This document shows, piece by piece, positions 48,101 through 62,000 of a stretch of DNA of 64,000 bases. Position numbers and translations under genes: made by a program. A model generated the notes under the pieces. It saw only the letters and a list, made by a program, of their open reading frames with translations. It searched no databases and was not told the DNA's origin. The stretch's first letter is position 1. Every line of letters begins with the position of its first letter. This DNA is from Clavelina lepadiformis (lineage: Eukaryota > Chordata > Ascidiacea > Aplousobranchia > Clavelinidae), in assembly GCF_947623445.1 (NCBI RefSeq), contig NC_135242.1:21700001-21764000 (forward strand), written 5' to 3'.

Positions 48101-49162
48101 TCAATGATGTGTTTGTCTTTGGACAAATCAACGTAGCATGGTGACATAGAAACACTGTTACGAAGCAGCTTGGTGATAACATTTTCTTTCTGAGTTGAAC
48201 TTGTTAATTTGTTGTCAATCTCTTCTTTAATTTTACTTTGCTTCCGAGGTTTTCTTTGATTCTTCTGCTCTCTGGTTCTAAAAAATTGCAAAACATGATA
48301 AAATTAAGGTGCAGGAAGAAGAATCAGATTCAGTTTACAGATGTGAGCTTATTAACTAGACCAAATACAAATAATACTTTAGAATAATATAATACATATA
48401 AATATATATAATAATAATAAATAAGTTTTGTCAGAGCAGTACTGACTTTTATAGATATGTTCATGTGTTACCTTTTCTTTTCACGCCCTCTTTTGGCAAA
48501 CACACGTTTTTGTTTGGTGGGTTGAACTGGACTAGTAGTAATGATGCAACTTTTATCAGAATCAGAAAACAAACCATGTTTCTTGCCAGGAAACAGTTTT
48601 CCAACTGACTTAAATTCATCCTTTGATTGACAAACACTGTCATCAGAGTCAGAGAATATATTCTTTTTAAATCCCAAGTCTCCTCGAATGTTCAACCAGT
48701 TTGTGTTGGTCTGACAAAGAAGAAGAATTTAGACCTTAAGTGGGTGAATGTGCAGCAGTGCATGTATACACACACATAGCCTACATGTAAGCTACCTACA
48801 ATACAATATTCCAGTAAATATATTTTATCTATTATGTAAAACAGTGTCCGTGCTCATTACAAGTAACCATGGCCTTCACACCATAACACAGCCGATCAAA
48901 CATTTAATATAATGGCATAGTATGTATATATATAATAAAACACGTGAACAGTAAACATATTATATAGATCTAAATTAAGATGTAGCTTTTGCCATAACTT
49001 CACTTAAAAAATAAAATGACACAGGGAAACAATCCCATTTTAAGTGTATAGGCCTATAGAATCCAAAGATACCTCTAAAATTCGTATGTTATTTTTGCCG
49101 TATGTAGAAACACTGGTATTCAGACCGGAAGATTTTCTTTGCCGTTTGTGGAAATTCTTCAT
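45107..49162 (-). CDS. HASPIN: Haspin, histone H3 Thr3 serine/threonine kinase
   Basis: Eight exons, 49162-49073, 48710-48472, 48277-47332, 46706-46497, 46397-46249, 46105-45922, 45737-45524 and 45363-45107, encode 762 residues (human 798). Haspin phosphorylates H3 Thr3 at mitotic centromeres and so places the Aurora B complex. The N-terminal half is disordered, basic and serine-rich, with SDSDDS and FSDSDKS acidic clusters. The atypical kinase domain follows: glycine loop KLGEGVYGEVFRCL, lysine HIAVKV, ELSGLSKGVTNRTDAFISL, hinge FEFADGGIDIE, catalytic loop FEHRDLHWGNILIRS, and IIDFTLSR in place of the usual DFG, as is known for haspins. ASQDYQFEIYRMMR is the family-specific C-lobe. The last exon reads through a potential GT donor; splicing there is possible but not needed. 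Confidence 0.95.
48360..48425. repeat. AT-rich simple repeat in a haspin intron
   Basis: A run of ATA/TAA units (such as AATATATATAATAATAATAA) within the intron between the second and third coding exons. A low-complexity microsatellite. Confidence 0.6.
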
Positions 49163-50184
49163 GATGAAATGTTTTCAGCTACATTGACACATTTATTTAG
49201 TCCACCAGAATACTGCTAACTATTAGATTGTCAAGCTTATTCTTAACCTTTTATTTAGCTAACAGCTGAACACTGCATTATTATACACCATAGTATGGGG
49301 TTTCTCATAGTGTTTGCCGCAAACATTTGATTAATTAGAAGCAGTTTTTAAGTTGCTTACAATTAACACTATCAGTCATGTTATTTAACTGCCAGGATAG
49401 GTCCTGTTTATCGCCAACAATTTTTGATTTTTTTAGACTGATCCAGTCAAATTCTTTTTCCGATTGCAGCATAATAATCAGCAGGTTAGATCGCACAGTT
49501 GGAGGGTTAGCCTGTCGCGCTGAGAATGGGCCAGACAGAAGAATATAGCAAGAGCACACATGAGACAAAACAGTATTGCACACTGGGAAAAGCCGGTGTC
49601 TTCAAAAAAGGAGACATATTTTTGCTCCAAGTTGAACTGCAAAATTAGTGTAGAAAAGCGATGTCTGAGACATCTCTAAAAATCTCTGAGACATGTCTCT
49701 AAAAAAACACCAGACAGCCTTGGGCCACGAGTCCCAATGCACACCAGCAAAGTGCGCACCTGCAGACCCGAGGTTTTGGCAAAAACTGCTATAGGCTGTG
49801 GTGACATTCCGCCGGTGAAATTCCTTTGTTTACACTAGTTTGCTTTGCGCTTGATCACGCCTCCTTGATTGATCGCCTTAATTGCTTCTCCGCCTTAAAT
49901 GTGTTGGTCTCATCGATAGAACGTCACTTCAGTAGTAAGCGCAGTGTCGGTGGGTCGGCTGTTCAATAGTATGAGTTCATATATAAGTGTTATATAGCTT
50001 TCACGTTTTGCCTAACTGATTCTATTTGTTTTAGGACTGTTCTGTTCTGTTTTTAATGAAACCTAAGTTACTTGAATTTAGTGTTTGAGTTTCGAGGTCA
50101 TAACATAGGCTACTCTACAGTCCGGGAATGGGGCTCACATTGCTGTCCCAAGTAAAAAGCACGACAGTTTTCAAATTTTTTGGG

Positions 50185-50375
50185 TGCTCTAAAGCCGTAA
50201 TTCTTTGTTTATTTTACATAATTGGAATTCAAACAACCAGGTTTTCTTTGTTTGCTTATTATAAATCGGCGTGATACTGACAAGTACTGTCAGGCGTACG
50301 CTATTAAGCGTGTATGTGATGAATCTCATGCGTGTAGCCGCCACACTTTGCACTATGGACAGGACAGCAGTCAAC
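50185..50375 (+). repeat. Repeat A, separate copy
   Basis: It contains GTAATTCTTTGTTTATTTTA, AACAACCAGG, TTATTATAAATCGGCGTGA and CCGCCACACTTTGCACTATGG in the same order as the copies at 12480-12765 and 19055/21190. It is uninterrupted at the point where the CACTG transposon entered the other copy. Confidence 0.6.
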
Positions 50376-50565
50376 AGGCCTTTTTATTGCAATTACAAAC
50401 TGCACCTCAACCTCTAATTCAGGCTAGGCCTATGAGCTACCGATATTCGATATAAATTGCTCAACTTAATCAGCATGACAGACTAACTAACCTAGTAACT
50501 GATATCATACATCACTGCCATAACATAAGCTATCATGCTTTGCCAGCCCGTATAGAAAGAAAGTG

Positions 50566-50710
50566 TTGTGCACAGGACATGTCTGGTGCACAAAATAGGT
50601 CAAGAAATCTTCTTTGTAAGCTACGTAATTCCAAAACAGCGGTATTTGGTGTACACTTGCGCATATACCGGTAGACACTTTTCACCCTTTTGTTGCCTAC
50701 TGGTGCACAG
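50566..50710. mobile_element. Short MITE (repeat B), copy 2
   Basis: It starts TTGTGCACAGGACATGTCTG and ends ACTGGTGCACAG, with the internal blocks GTAAGCTACGTAATTC and ACTTGCGCATA shared with 12832-12942. The right part is longer than in copy 1. Confidence 0.5.
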
Positions 50711-53083
50711 CAGTGTTTGAAAATTACGTTGTTAGGCGCATAAATAACTTACATTCCATACTGTTTTTGGAGCTGATCTTTTCAGATCAACATGTCGGCA
50801 TATCCACGGTCACCTAGCCTAATCTCTCTCCTCAGTGGCTATTGGCGCCAGGGGTTAGGCTACTGGCACTACAGAAATCAGCGAATGAGTAGCCGCTACT
50901 CACTCGCTGATTTCTGTGCTTTAAAATTCCCGCAATGTCTGTTATATTTTCACAACACAACATTTAAGTTGGATAATGACATAGATATCTTATAGCTGAA
51001 AGGCCCGTCATAAGACCTTAGGAGAGGCGGAAATTGGCGGTACTGGAAAGTGACGGCAAAGAAAATGACAGTACTGGAAAATGGTGGCAATCAGTGTTTT
51101 CTTTGAAAGTTGCAAACCATATGGATTTTGAGATTGAACGATCTAGTTTTCTGACGATAACCTTTTTAACGCTTTTTGTTAGTAATCTGTTTGCAACAAG
51201 CTCAGTCTTCAAGTTTGTGAACTGGCTGACACAGCAGACTTAAAAGCAATTTTGAGCAATTTATTTAAAAGCAAATTTAAAGTAGTTGTACATATAAAAC
51301 GATGAAATTTTACGTGTGTTCCAGACATGATACTTACAATTACATAAACTTATAATTACAATGATATTGTAATTAATACAGTTTAGTCAAACTATGTAGT
51401 AACGTGATTACTAAGTATTTAGTAGCGACTTATTCTTTTCATTAGTTTTGTTTGTATTAATGGGTTGACTTTGTGAGGTTTCTTTGAAATTTTTTGAAGA
51501 AACAAATTTTTGTACGGTTCAATCGAATATGTTCATAAAGTAGGCTACAAGTTTTTTGTGGGCAAAGCGATGTGGACTGTTTCACATCGTATGATATGTT
51601 CCATGGAGAAAAATAGCTAGCCTGTAATAGCTATTAGTATGGCGATGTACCTTGAAAAAACTACCATATTTCAAACTTTTTACCATTTAAATTATACGAA
51701 AAACAGCGTTTATCACAGTTAAAACATCACTGTCGTTAAAATATGTCACTTTTACAGATTGAGACCAATCAGGCCAATGTGAACCATTGGCAAAACTACT
51801 GCAAACCTAGCCTGGAGCTTTCAAGCCGTTTATCTTCCGTTTGCAGTCCAGAAATACTTACCAATTCTGAATTTTGTTCGGACAATATCAATCTATTAAA
51901 ATACATCAATCAACTCAAATAAAGATGAGTGAAACTTGGAGAACTGTACTAACTGGTTCAATTCTAAGTTACAACAAATCAACAACGGTCTTGTAAGCTT
52001 TATAAAAGCTGGAAATTAAATTATATCACCTAGGGCCTAGGCTATAGGCCCTCCTGTTCCAAAACCTACAAAAAAATATGCTGTTTGAAGACAACTATCG
52101 AAGAGCTGTAATATGTAAAAGAATTTAACTAAACACAGTTGGTTAAGAAGATACAAGGAAATAAATTCAGCACGATGAAGAAAAATACATAGGACAAAAA
52201 CAGAAAACAAATATGGGCTAAATATTTACTCAAACAAGTTTTTAAGATAGGGAACTACAGTAGTCACCAACGAGCGAATAATAATGAAAAGAAACAAGAC
52301 AAAAAATGAAAGGATAAAGAATATATGGTGCCGTGGTCCTAATACGCTATAAGCGATGCAAACGCGTTCAGAAAATCAACATACAATATTTTGTGTTGAA
52401 TACCAACCTACATATTGTTGGTGTCTTAACAACTTGTTAAACTCATTGTAGCATAATTTAGTAATCATAGCTCTCAGTTTAAAATACAATAAAATTTTAA
52501 AGCTATTTTATATTGTAATGATAACCTACGTGGTACTATAAATAGTATACGCAAACATGCTCCATATATACGAGGTGCTTTAAGTTTAAAAAACGACATG
52601 ACTGACAAAACACTGATAAAAACACCACGATAAACAAAAACTAAGTTCCAATAAGCACCAATTCTGTTTAAAAACATAGAAAATAAAGTCTGGGCATTAT
52701 AGCGTCTTCAAACGCGATCGAACTACGCCTGATCTATCATGTCGAATGCTCTTTGAAGATTGACGGAAATAAGGTGCAAATGCAAAATAAAACGGTACAC
52801 TTTTTCAAAAATCTTTCAGACGACCAATTTTCTATATCTCAGAGGCAGTTTTATAAATAACTGAAAACCAAAGTTGCGCTTCAGTTGAAGCTCGATGGCA
52901 TTGAGTGGACAGTCGACTGAATTTTTGCCTAAATGAATTCCACTATACTGCTTATAAATACGACAAAAGCACAATCCCGTATCTATACCGTACAACCGAG
53001 CGGGTTGGCATTCGCTTCCTTTTTTTGGGATGCAGTTGCGACTTTCGGGAAGAAAAAAGTTTGATTGCAAAAACAAATAATTT

Positions 53084-56000
53084 TCACATGATTCGGCACG
53101 TTTTGCTTTTCCCCTCCGCCTCCTGTGGCTTCGGAGACTGTGACGCGTTCTCGGACGCCACTCTGTTCTTCCGCCGTTTTTTGGTTTTATTCTCGGAATT
53201 ATCATTGTCAATCTGGGAGTTGACTGCAGACGACGACTTTGCCTTTTTCTTCGGGGAAAACACAACACGCTCAATCACAACCTTTGAAAAACATAATTTC
53301 TTTTGAAAGATTTGAAGTTATATGTTTACGACAACTAGTCTGAGACCTAAGAGGCGCATGTAAGTCCTAAACTTCCTAAACCATAGTCTATAATAATATG
53401 TAATGCTTTGAAATACAAGGTATCAAAACGCTAACTGACTGCATAAAATTAATAAGCAATTCAACTGCATTGGTTACCTAATATAGCACAGTATTATGAA
53501 AAAAATCTTAACAAATATGGTCGTTTCCATTTGTTGGCAACAACAATGAAATTACCAAAGTCCATATACTCTATAGTCTATAGGGTTACCATATTTGATA
53601 ATGCGCAATCCCTGACAAATTTACCTCAGTTACATTGACCAACTTTAGAATATTACCAAAGTAGGCCTACATTGTCGCCATTGCTTTTTGTGAAAGAAGG
53701 ATAAACAGGAAATAATACAAAAACAGCAAAGAAATGTTGCATTGCAATACAGAAAAAAGTTAGAAAGAGTTGGAAAAGAGGTGGCAACCTAGAAAAACTT
53801 GGACTAAAATACAATTTTAAAAAATTCCGGACTTTTAAGCATATTTTAGCATTTCTCCCTGACGCAGATTTGAACACTAAATTCCCTGACATGTCAGGAA
53901 ACATCCTGACGTATGGCAACCCTAATATACTCAAAACATTTGATAATTAATCGATAAAAATACATAGAATTATATCAAAGGAAATCGCAGTTTAACCGAA
54001 ATGACTTAGAATATACCTACAGCGCCACGTGAATAATAACTTATAGACCAATGTCTTCAGTTAGCCCGCGCACAAGTGATGTTTAAAAAGGAGTCTCGGG
54101 GAGATGTTTCGTCTTATTCCGGCATTCTTTAATGCCCTTTAATTGCTTTTATAAATTTTTGACCTTTTCTGTTACATCTTCTTAATTAAAATCTTACCTC
54201 TGGCGGTTTTTCATTGGGGTCGATACCCCAGATATAATTTTCTGGGTCCATGTTCCAGTATTTCACCCACAGGTCCCCATATTCTTTCTTGTCTTCCTTC
54301 CTTTCCTTGGGTGCGTCTGGATCCGGCTTCCCTTGTTCAACTAAAGGAAAAACAGAAGCGATTGAACGTGATTGATTCAAACAGAGCATTTGTTTCAAAA
54401 TCAATATTTTGAAACTCCAAAAGCAAACCCAAGGTTCAAAGGCGTTTGTTAAATACAAGTAGGTGCAACTAGATAGTCAACATTAGATGTGGCGGTCATC
54501 CAAGTAAATATATTCTATAAGAATAAATGCAACTCACTGGCTCTCTCGCGCCAACGCTGTCTGTTGTCTTTCATTCCGTCTCTCAGTGGTGAGAACTCTG
54601 GACAGAAATCGGCCATCATCTGCAAAGAAAAAGAAAGCTTGAAAGGAAAATAAACTGAAACTTAACGACTGCTGTTTTGGCATTGACCTTTCCATAACAG
54701 GCATGCCATATTTTGAAGCATGTATTGACAATGGGAATTTTCCCTATTTTTGCAGGATGGTTTGAAAAATCGTCGCCAACGCGACACCAAAGGAATATAG
54801 AACTAATTTGTGCCTACAATCAGTCCTTACTCGACCTGTAGAACCTTCTTACGTTACTGAAGGCGTAATTGGTAAAAACAACGTCCCAAACAACAATAAA
54901 GTACAAATGAGCTTGCTTTTACCATAACTTTACAGCAATAAATTAATATCGTTAACCACCACGCACGTGACAACGCAAACAATGACGTAGTGATACATAC
55001 CACAGTCAATTCTGGTAAAAGGTTTATAAAGTAAAAAACCTCAAATGCTATTGGTTGGGCACATGAACTATACTTAAATCGCAAATCAGACGCAAACAAA
55101 ACAAGGACTTCGTAGAAAACTAAGTTACATGACAAGTATTTGCTAAGCTGCTTTGTGATATGGACGAGAGGACGAGCCTAGGTCAAACATTATGATTGTA
55201 TGTGAAAGCTTTCCAAGGGGTTAATTTTTTGACAACAAGGAAAGCTGGGCTAAGATTTTTATACGTGGCCAGAACAAACGTCAAGAGCACAAATAATAAT
55301 TAATGACGCCATATGAAAACAACGCCGTATTATTGTGAAGATTGGCAGCTTCGACAATAACACTAACACACAGTCTCTTCATAATTTATTTGGCAGCATT
55401 TTTGCCTGGCGCTCTCCACAGCGTTAATTCAAAATTGAATCAGTAAAGACGACGCTTATTCGTTGTAATAAAAACCATGCAAACAATAACTAAAGAAAAT
55501 AAAAATAAACATAAAGCGTTCGGTGACGTATTTAGGATTGTGTTGAGGGAGGGAGTTGTATGTATGGTTTTGAATGAACGTATAACTCGCCAAGCCCCTA
55601 TTATATATGTCTTCTTATAAGCTATAACCCAATAAATAGCCTATGCTATGTAGTTATAGTCGCAAACAAAAAACATGTGATGAACGAAAAGAAACGAAAA
55701 CATAACAACGCCTCCGACCCCCAAAATGGGTTCGGGAGGGCGCCATGACCCAACGCCCCTCGTCCTAATATCCTAGTGAAATAATTTCCATCTGACTTCT
55801 GGCAATATCCTGTATCAACAAAAACTCCGACACATGCGCAGCCGCATTTTACAAACGAAATGGCAAGAGCCGAAAATATAAAAGTCAAACAAGGTGTTAC
55901 GGCAAAAATAAATTTTACGAGTATGGAAGAACAAGTTTAGAAAATTCGTTAACATTTACGGTTCGCAGTAATACGACCACATAATAAATTTCATGGTTTC

Positions 56001-59000
56001 AAAAGCGCTATAAAACTGTTTGAAAGCTCGTGTAGGGATTTCAAGAACAAGTTTGACGGTGGAAGAACCGTGCTAACCTGAATAGTATGATTAATAAAAG
56101 CAAAAGCAGGATAGATAGAACCTCCAAGGTTAAATTTAATTCATTAAAGAACAAGTTTAGCTCACTTCGCTCAACCCGCTGTTAACCGGGTTATAAGAAA
56201 TGAATATTTCACGACAATTCGCTCAACCTAGATGCGGACTGGAATGAGCCCAACGGCAGTGTAGTCACGTTGATTTATTTTAAGCAAACAGGCGGGGTCT
56301 GGCCAGTCATACTTGATCTGCGCAGGCATGTGTATTGATAAACAACGATCGAGCTTATATAGCGCTTCTGCCTTTAAATAGAAATCTTTTCTAAGCAAAG
56401 TACAGGATCGCGTGACTAAATCTCGTGAATTTTCCCGCACACTATAGCCTATTTGTTTGTTATATCGCATTACAAAACGTTTCACATTGCTGTAAGTACC
56501 GAGATGATCCAAAATTGATGCTATAGCCTACTTTACCTGAAAATTATCTTCATTTCTGAATGAAGAAAACAAGTCAATCCAAATTATTTAGATACCAAAT
56601 CGTAGTCTATTTGTCTTCCTGAATATTAAAACCCTAACCCTGTTAAAATGCAATAGAAATTGCTGAAAATAAACTGGTTTAAAATACTTGCATCGAAAAT
56701 CCTCTGTTTTGTATCACTTGAACATAAAATCATCAAACAAATACAAGACCATCACAGTGCAGTAACAAAGTAATGTAGATTTCTCGTTGACTAATCTAAC
56801 CCAGGAATGCTGAAAAAAGTCCACAAAACTTCCACACACTTAATCTCTAAGGCTAAATTGAACGGGTCGTTGCTAGAAACGAACGACTACTCCCTCTCTC
56901 TGTCACACACACACACCACACCCAGGAGCCTTGGGACTAGCCAATTTTTAACTTAATATAAACACTGCGAGTTTTTCGGCCGCTGGTCGGTTCTTGCGCC
57001 TAACTTATCAAATCAAAGAGTACCTGAAACTTAATTTACCATTAAAAGTCACGTAAAACTCCCATAACGATCGATTTGATAATCTCGAATAATGAATACA
57101 ACGTCTCGTTTGAATGTGGGTGAGCAAACAGCCATAAACAGGCTTCGCTTATCGATCTGGTAACGTTGGCGTGTCTTATTGAACAAGAAAATCAATAAGA
57201 CGATATCCGCCGGGGGAATTCGACTGGCATGTCCCTCAATTCTGTCTATAGCCAGCAGCAAGGAAGTATGTTTTATACGAGGTTCGAAAAATTACTGTTT
57301 GTCTTAGTTGTGTTGAAATACATAGTAGTTTTGGCAAATTTGTAATATTTTTAGAATAAAAGTATCAGTGGCCTATACCCAGTTGCAACGGATATCCTAT
57401 AAATCATTTATTTTCGAGCAGACGATTCAGTAAACATTAGTGCCATTTTGGGTACAAATAGCTATCGCAACCCAGCAGAAATGGAAGGTCCGCACCTTGC
57501 TCCAAGTTCAAGAAAACACTATCAATTGGCAGTCTTGTTGAAAAAATATACACCACAAGCTTTTCTGCCTTATCATCTCTTGTTCCCTTGAATTGTGTTC
57601 CAAATTAATGCGCATTTCCGCTCGTAAATAAAGATTAGCAAAGCAAGCCAGAGACGAGTTTTATGCTTTGGTCTGTCTCGCTAAGTACAAAGTGTGATAC
57701 CTTTGTAATCAGTGGAAACAATGCTATATAGTGTTACTTGCTTATCACCTCCGCATTGTAACTGACAATCCAGACTTCGTTTAAGGATCGTTACACACAA
57801 CAGCGTTTGGCAAAAAGGATTTGACAACCTGCCTTTTAAAATTTAAACAGTTTTCTAAGAAATCGTCCACACGTTTACGTAAAGCACACATCTCTACGTT
57901 GGCCCACAGAACATAATCACCAGCATATATTTGTGTTATCGACCAAACGCTGTAAACAATGTTATGCGTACGCTGCCATTCCATTGTGACGCACCTCATA
58001 CGCCATAGAGCAAACTCCGTCAATGAAACCGATTTGCATATTGGGTAGATCGTCGGACTTGCTACGATCCATCATGGGCATAGGTTCGGTGCCAAACAAT
58101 TTCCGTTCCTGGTCGCCCTGGTCGTAGAACTCGCTGGTCACTAATTTCGCCATCTAAAGTCAATTGATAATAATTTAATCAGCGATGATTAATCATTTCT
58201 TGGCCTTTAACATCAACATGGTCCGTGCAAATAGATAAACAAAACAGAAAGTTTGCCGACGTTAACTTAGCAGTGATAGTATCAGGCTCGAAACTCGCCA
58301 AAGACGATTTCAAAATAGTCCAAGCTTACCTTCTGTTGCACTTCCCATGGCTTAGTGATGGACGAAAGATCGCAAGCTGTCATCATCATGGACATCAGTA
58401 GCATCCGGTTGTCACCGGAAAAATCTCGTTCCGCCGCCTGCTTTTCCAGAATAGCCTTAAACGTATTTCTTCGCCTGTCAATTACAAAATAATACGTGAT
58501 TTGTCTCATCATGTAAGACCGTAACGTTTCTTGAGTCGATGAAGAATTCGGTGATAACGGTACCAGATATGCGTAGGCTGAAGATAAGACGACAAAAATG
58601 ACTTCAGAAAAGAACCCTGATAAGTCAATCATACTTTGGTCCATCGTTAAATGGTCGTGATAATTCATTGGTGGTCACGCGGGTTGACCAAAGTTTGACT
58701 TGAATTGAAAGTTAAATTGAGGGTTAGATTTAAATTACATGTTAAAAATTTAAGTTAGGCTAACAAGAAACTGGAAAAAATTGTTACTTTATACCTACGA
58801 TTTTTTCGGTGAAATAGTGGCGGCCTAACTAAAACCGAGCGAAAAATTAAAACAAAGAGTGTCTCTCAGAGGGTCGCGATAATCCATATACTGTTAGCAA
58901 CAATGGGATTGACAGAATATGACACAAAGATTTATGACTTCGGCACACTAACGTAATTACATTGTTCTCCTTAACATGATTTTTGCCATTTGATGGGGCT

Positions 59001-62000
59001 TTTCACGTTTGTATTCGCTTTGGAATTAATCACATCGTAACAATGAGGTTACCATGACTTCTGTTGTTTGCCAAAAAGTTTTGATGAAAATTATTCTATT
59101 GACGCAAAGACGAGGGCGTCATTCGCTCTGCAAACATGACGTCAAGTGACACTTAAAACTCAATTTATAATAATTTTAACCGCTCTTGTACATACGGAGC
59201 CATATATAACCGTCAAATGGGATTGTCTGAATTAAATTGATTTTGTCATCAGTTTACACGTTTTACTTTACTGTAAAAGCATGGCACAATTTTTTCGCCT
59301 ATCGTAACATATAACCAGTAACTATACTAGAGTAAAATGATTCAAATTCGGTCGTAGACAAATTTTCAGATCTCAAAGCTGCCAAACCAACTCACTGGAA
59401 ATACAGGGCAAGGTCTGTAGCCAGAATTGCGTGTTTCATCAGTTCACAAGACGCTTTGAATTCGTCCTCGGTAAAATGTTCGAAAATATTATTTCCCTCC
59501 ATGCTCGAAATTCTCAAGCACGTATCGTAGTGATGATTCTCCAGCGTTGACGTGTTGTACAGCACCGCAAGTGGCGCTCCGGCTCTGCGGTAAAAATTGA
59601 AACCAAACTCTGGTCAGCTTGCATTCAATGTGTTTTTTAGAAAAATAACGCTAAAGTAATAATAACCTTATAGCCTAACACACAAAAGTATACAGTGTAC
59701 ACATGAACCAGGGTGATTAGCCTGAGTGAATGCGCATCATTGTTACTTTCACATCTTGCCATGATCTAAGCCAGGGGTGGGCAACATACGGCCCGCGGGC
59801 CGGATCCGGCCCGCGACGGGATTTTGAGCGGCCCGCAGACAGTTTCCGGTCTTACATGATAATGTGGCCTGCGGCCACATTCTACCGCAATCCCTGTATT
59901 GCGTCACTGAATAAGTCCAAGTTTGCCAACCTGAGAAAGATGGCCATAAATCTACTTGTTCTGTTCGGGTCTACATACATTTATGAGCAAACATTTTCGA
60001 CCATGAACATTAATAAGACAAAGCTGCGTTCCAATCTATTCAGGAATCCGGCCCGCCAAGTACTTCATTTTCTCATATCAGGCCCGCCGACCGAAGAAGT
60101 TGCCCGCCCCTGATCTAAGCAGACTCCCGGAAAAATCAATGCAATTCTTATGGGCATTCACCGTACAACATACTACTGCGGCAAAGTTTGCAGAACTCAA
60201 ACAATTTTGACGAAAGCGCACTAATTTTGTGAGGCTAACCTTATCAGAAAAGCGTTGTTCGTTCCTCGATGATCGATGTCGTGACAGAAACCAGCGACGA
60301 CCAAAGTGAATCTTTCCATTGGGGTGAAAATTTCAGAAATACCTGGAGTCTGTGAATAGCGCGTGACACCACTTTTAAGCAGAAGATAAAAAGACAAACC
60401 GTAAGAGGGCGCTAAAGAGCGCACGCAGCAAAGTGGATTGTGATGAATGAAAGGTATCAAGTATAGAAGTATGAGTGCACATAAAAAACACGGGCTTTTG
60501 AACAATTAATAACTTAGCAAATTCGTTGAAAATAATTGACCACATAGGAGCTATGCATGGCCTTAAAATAGCTTAAATCATTATTTCATTCACCATTGTG
60601 GCCGTTTTAAGTCGATCAAGCATCAGGAACATAGTATGTGCAACGTTGAAGCCATGTCGCCAGTTGTGGTAGGATACGGGACGATAACATCTTCTAACGG
60701 AGATCACCCAGCGCATCATTTTCTGCGACAGAAGAAGACACGCGTGGACTTGGTTTGAATTTAGTAAAAATATGCCTCCAAAACCTTCCTTTTCGCATAA
60801 ACTCACTTATCTTCCAGCTTATGCTTTTACCTCTTTCGGAATTTTGAATAAATTGAATGCGTCCAGATCTTCAAACATCCTCATCGCTCCAAGCACCGTC
60901 TCATCATTCGTCATCGGAAGATCAGAGAAGGAGAATTGATAAAGGTTGTATTTCTCCCCCTCTGGGACGGGTTCGTTCTGTTAAAAATACTTTGCATTTG
61001 TGCAGTAGTCTGATAACCACATTGGCAATAGGGTAAGCGTCATTATCTAGCGTACAAAGTTAACATACTTAACACTTTAATATACAGTACAAATGTTAAA
61101 AGAAATTTCATTCAAATAGGTTCTGCACTTACAATCACTCGGTCCACTTCCTCCGCGAAAGCTCTGGTGTGAAATCGTACAATATCGTCGGCAACATCAG
61201 TCTTGGCTTTGTTTATTACGATGGAGTTAAATCCGTTGGCAAACAAGAGTCCATTCATGATGTACGGGCGCACTGACTACAAAAAGCATATAACAGATTA
61301 CGTTTTATCTTATGACGTCAAATTATGCTTTGACCTAGACTTCCACTATTGAATGCAAAATATTACATTTACTGCAACGTTTATAGCCTAAACGAAAATA
61401 TACAGCATGGCAATGAGAATCTTTTCACATGATATAAAATGTGCATGGGACCAATTCAATTTTTTCTATAGCACTAACACAATATTAAATGTACTTGATT
61501 GTAATTGTAATTGTAATTACTGAGAAAAAAAGTAAGGAAATAACGAGCGAATGAAGAATTTCTACTTTTTGGTTAAATTCAAGTTTAGACCTCAATTATT
61601 GCTTCATCATTTTCATCAAATCCCTTCTTTTTATTTGCGAGATGCAGAACCCCAAGCAATCTATCTGCCTCGTCATAATAAGGAACACAAAGAACTGATT
61701 TAAGGCTAAATTCTTTCTTGGCATCCTGAAAGCAAATTGTAAACCATCTTTGATAATAATTATAGGCTATACTTTAGCTTGGTTTTCAACAGTTTTCTTT
61801 TCATTTACAATTTCTATAAAATCATAAAAAATTTTTGCTTTTCCATTTTCAAATGGATTTAATATCACAACATTTCATCACAAGTTACATCTTTGAGATG
61901 TATTTTTAATATTTAACATGCAACTTTGAGGCTTACCAAATTGTCATAATATTATCAGACCTTGAATATCATTGAGTAACATAACATAACTGAACATAAC

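Larger units (their letters stand above)
49163..53083. other. Gene-free interval with repeats A and B
   Basis: Almost 4 kb between haspin and the PDE gene. Repeat A lies at 50185-50375 and repeat B at 50566-50710. An imperfect palindrome occurs at about 50875-50915 (AGAAATCAGCGAATGAGTAG facing CTACTCACTCGCTGATTTCT). Open frames here are short, with no family resemblance, and I see no RNA gene. Confidence 0.4.

Noticed and set aside
50870-50920. Inverted repeat around AGAAATCAGCGAATGAGTAG as a possible hairpin RNA
   Set aside because: The palindrome is short and isolated, with no conserved arm or promoter evidence to support a microRNA or terminator call.
56880-56930. CT/CA-rich tract in the PDE intron
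   Set aside because: A short microsatellite-like run with no array structure or other significance.
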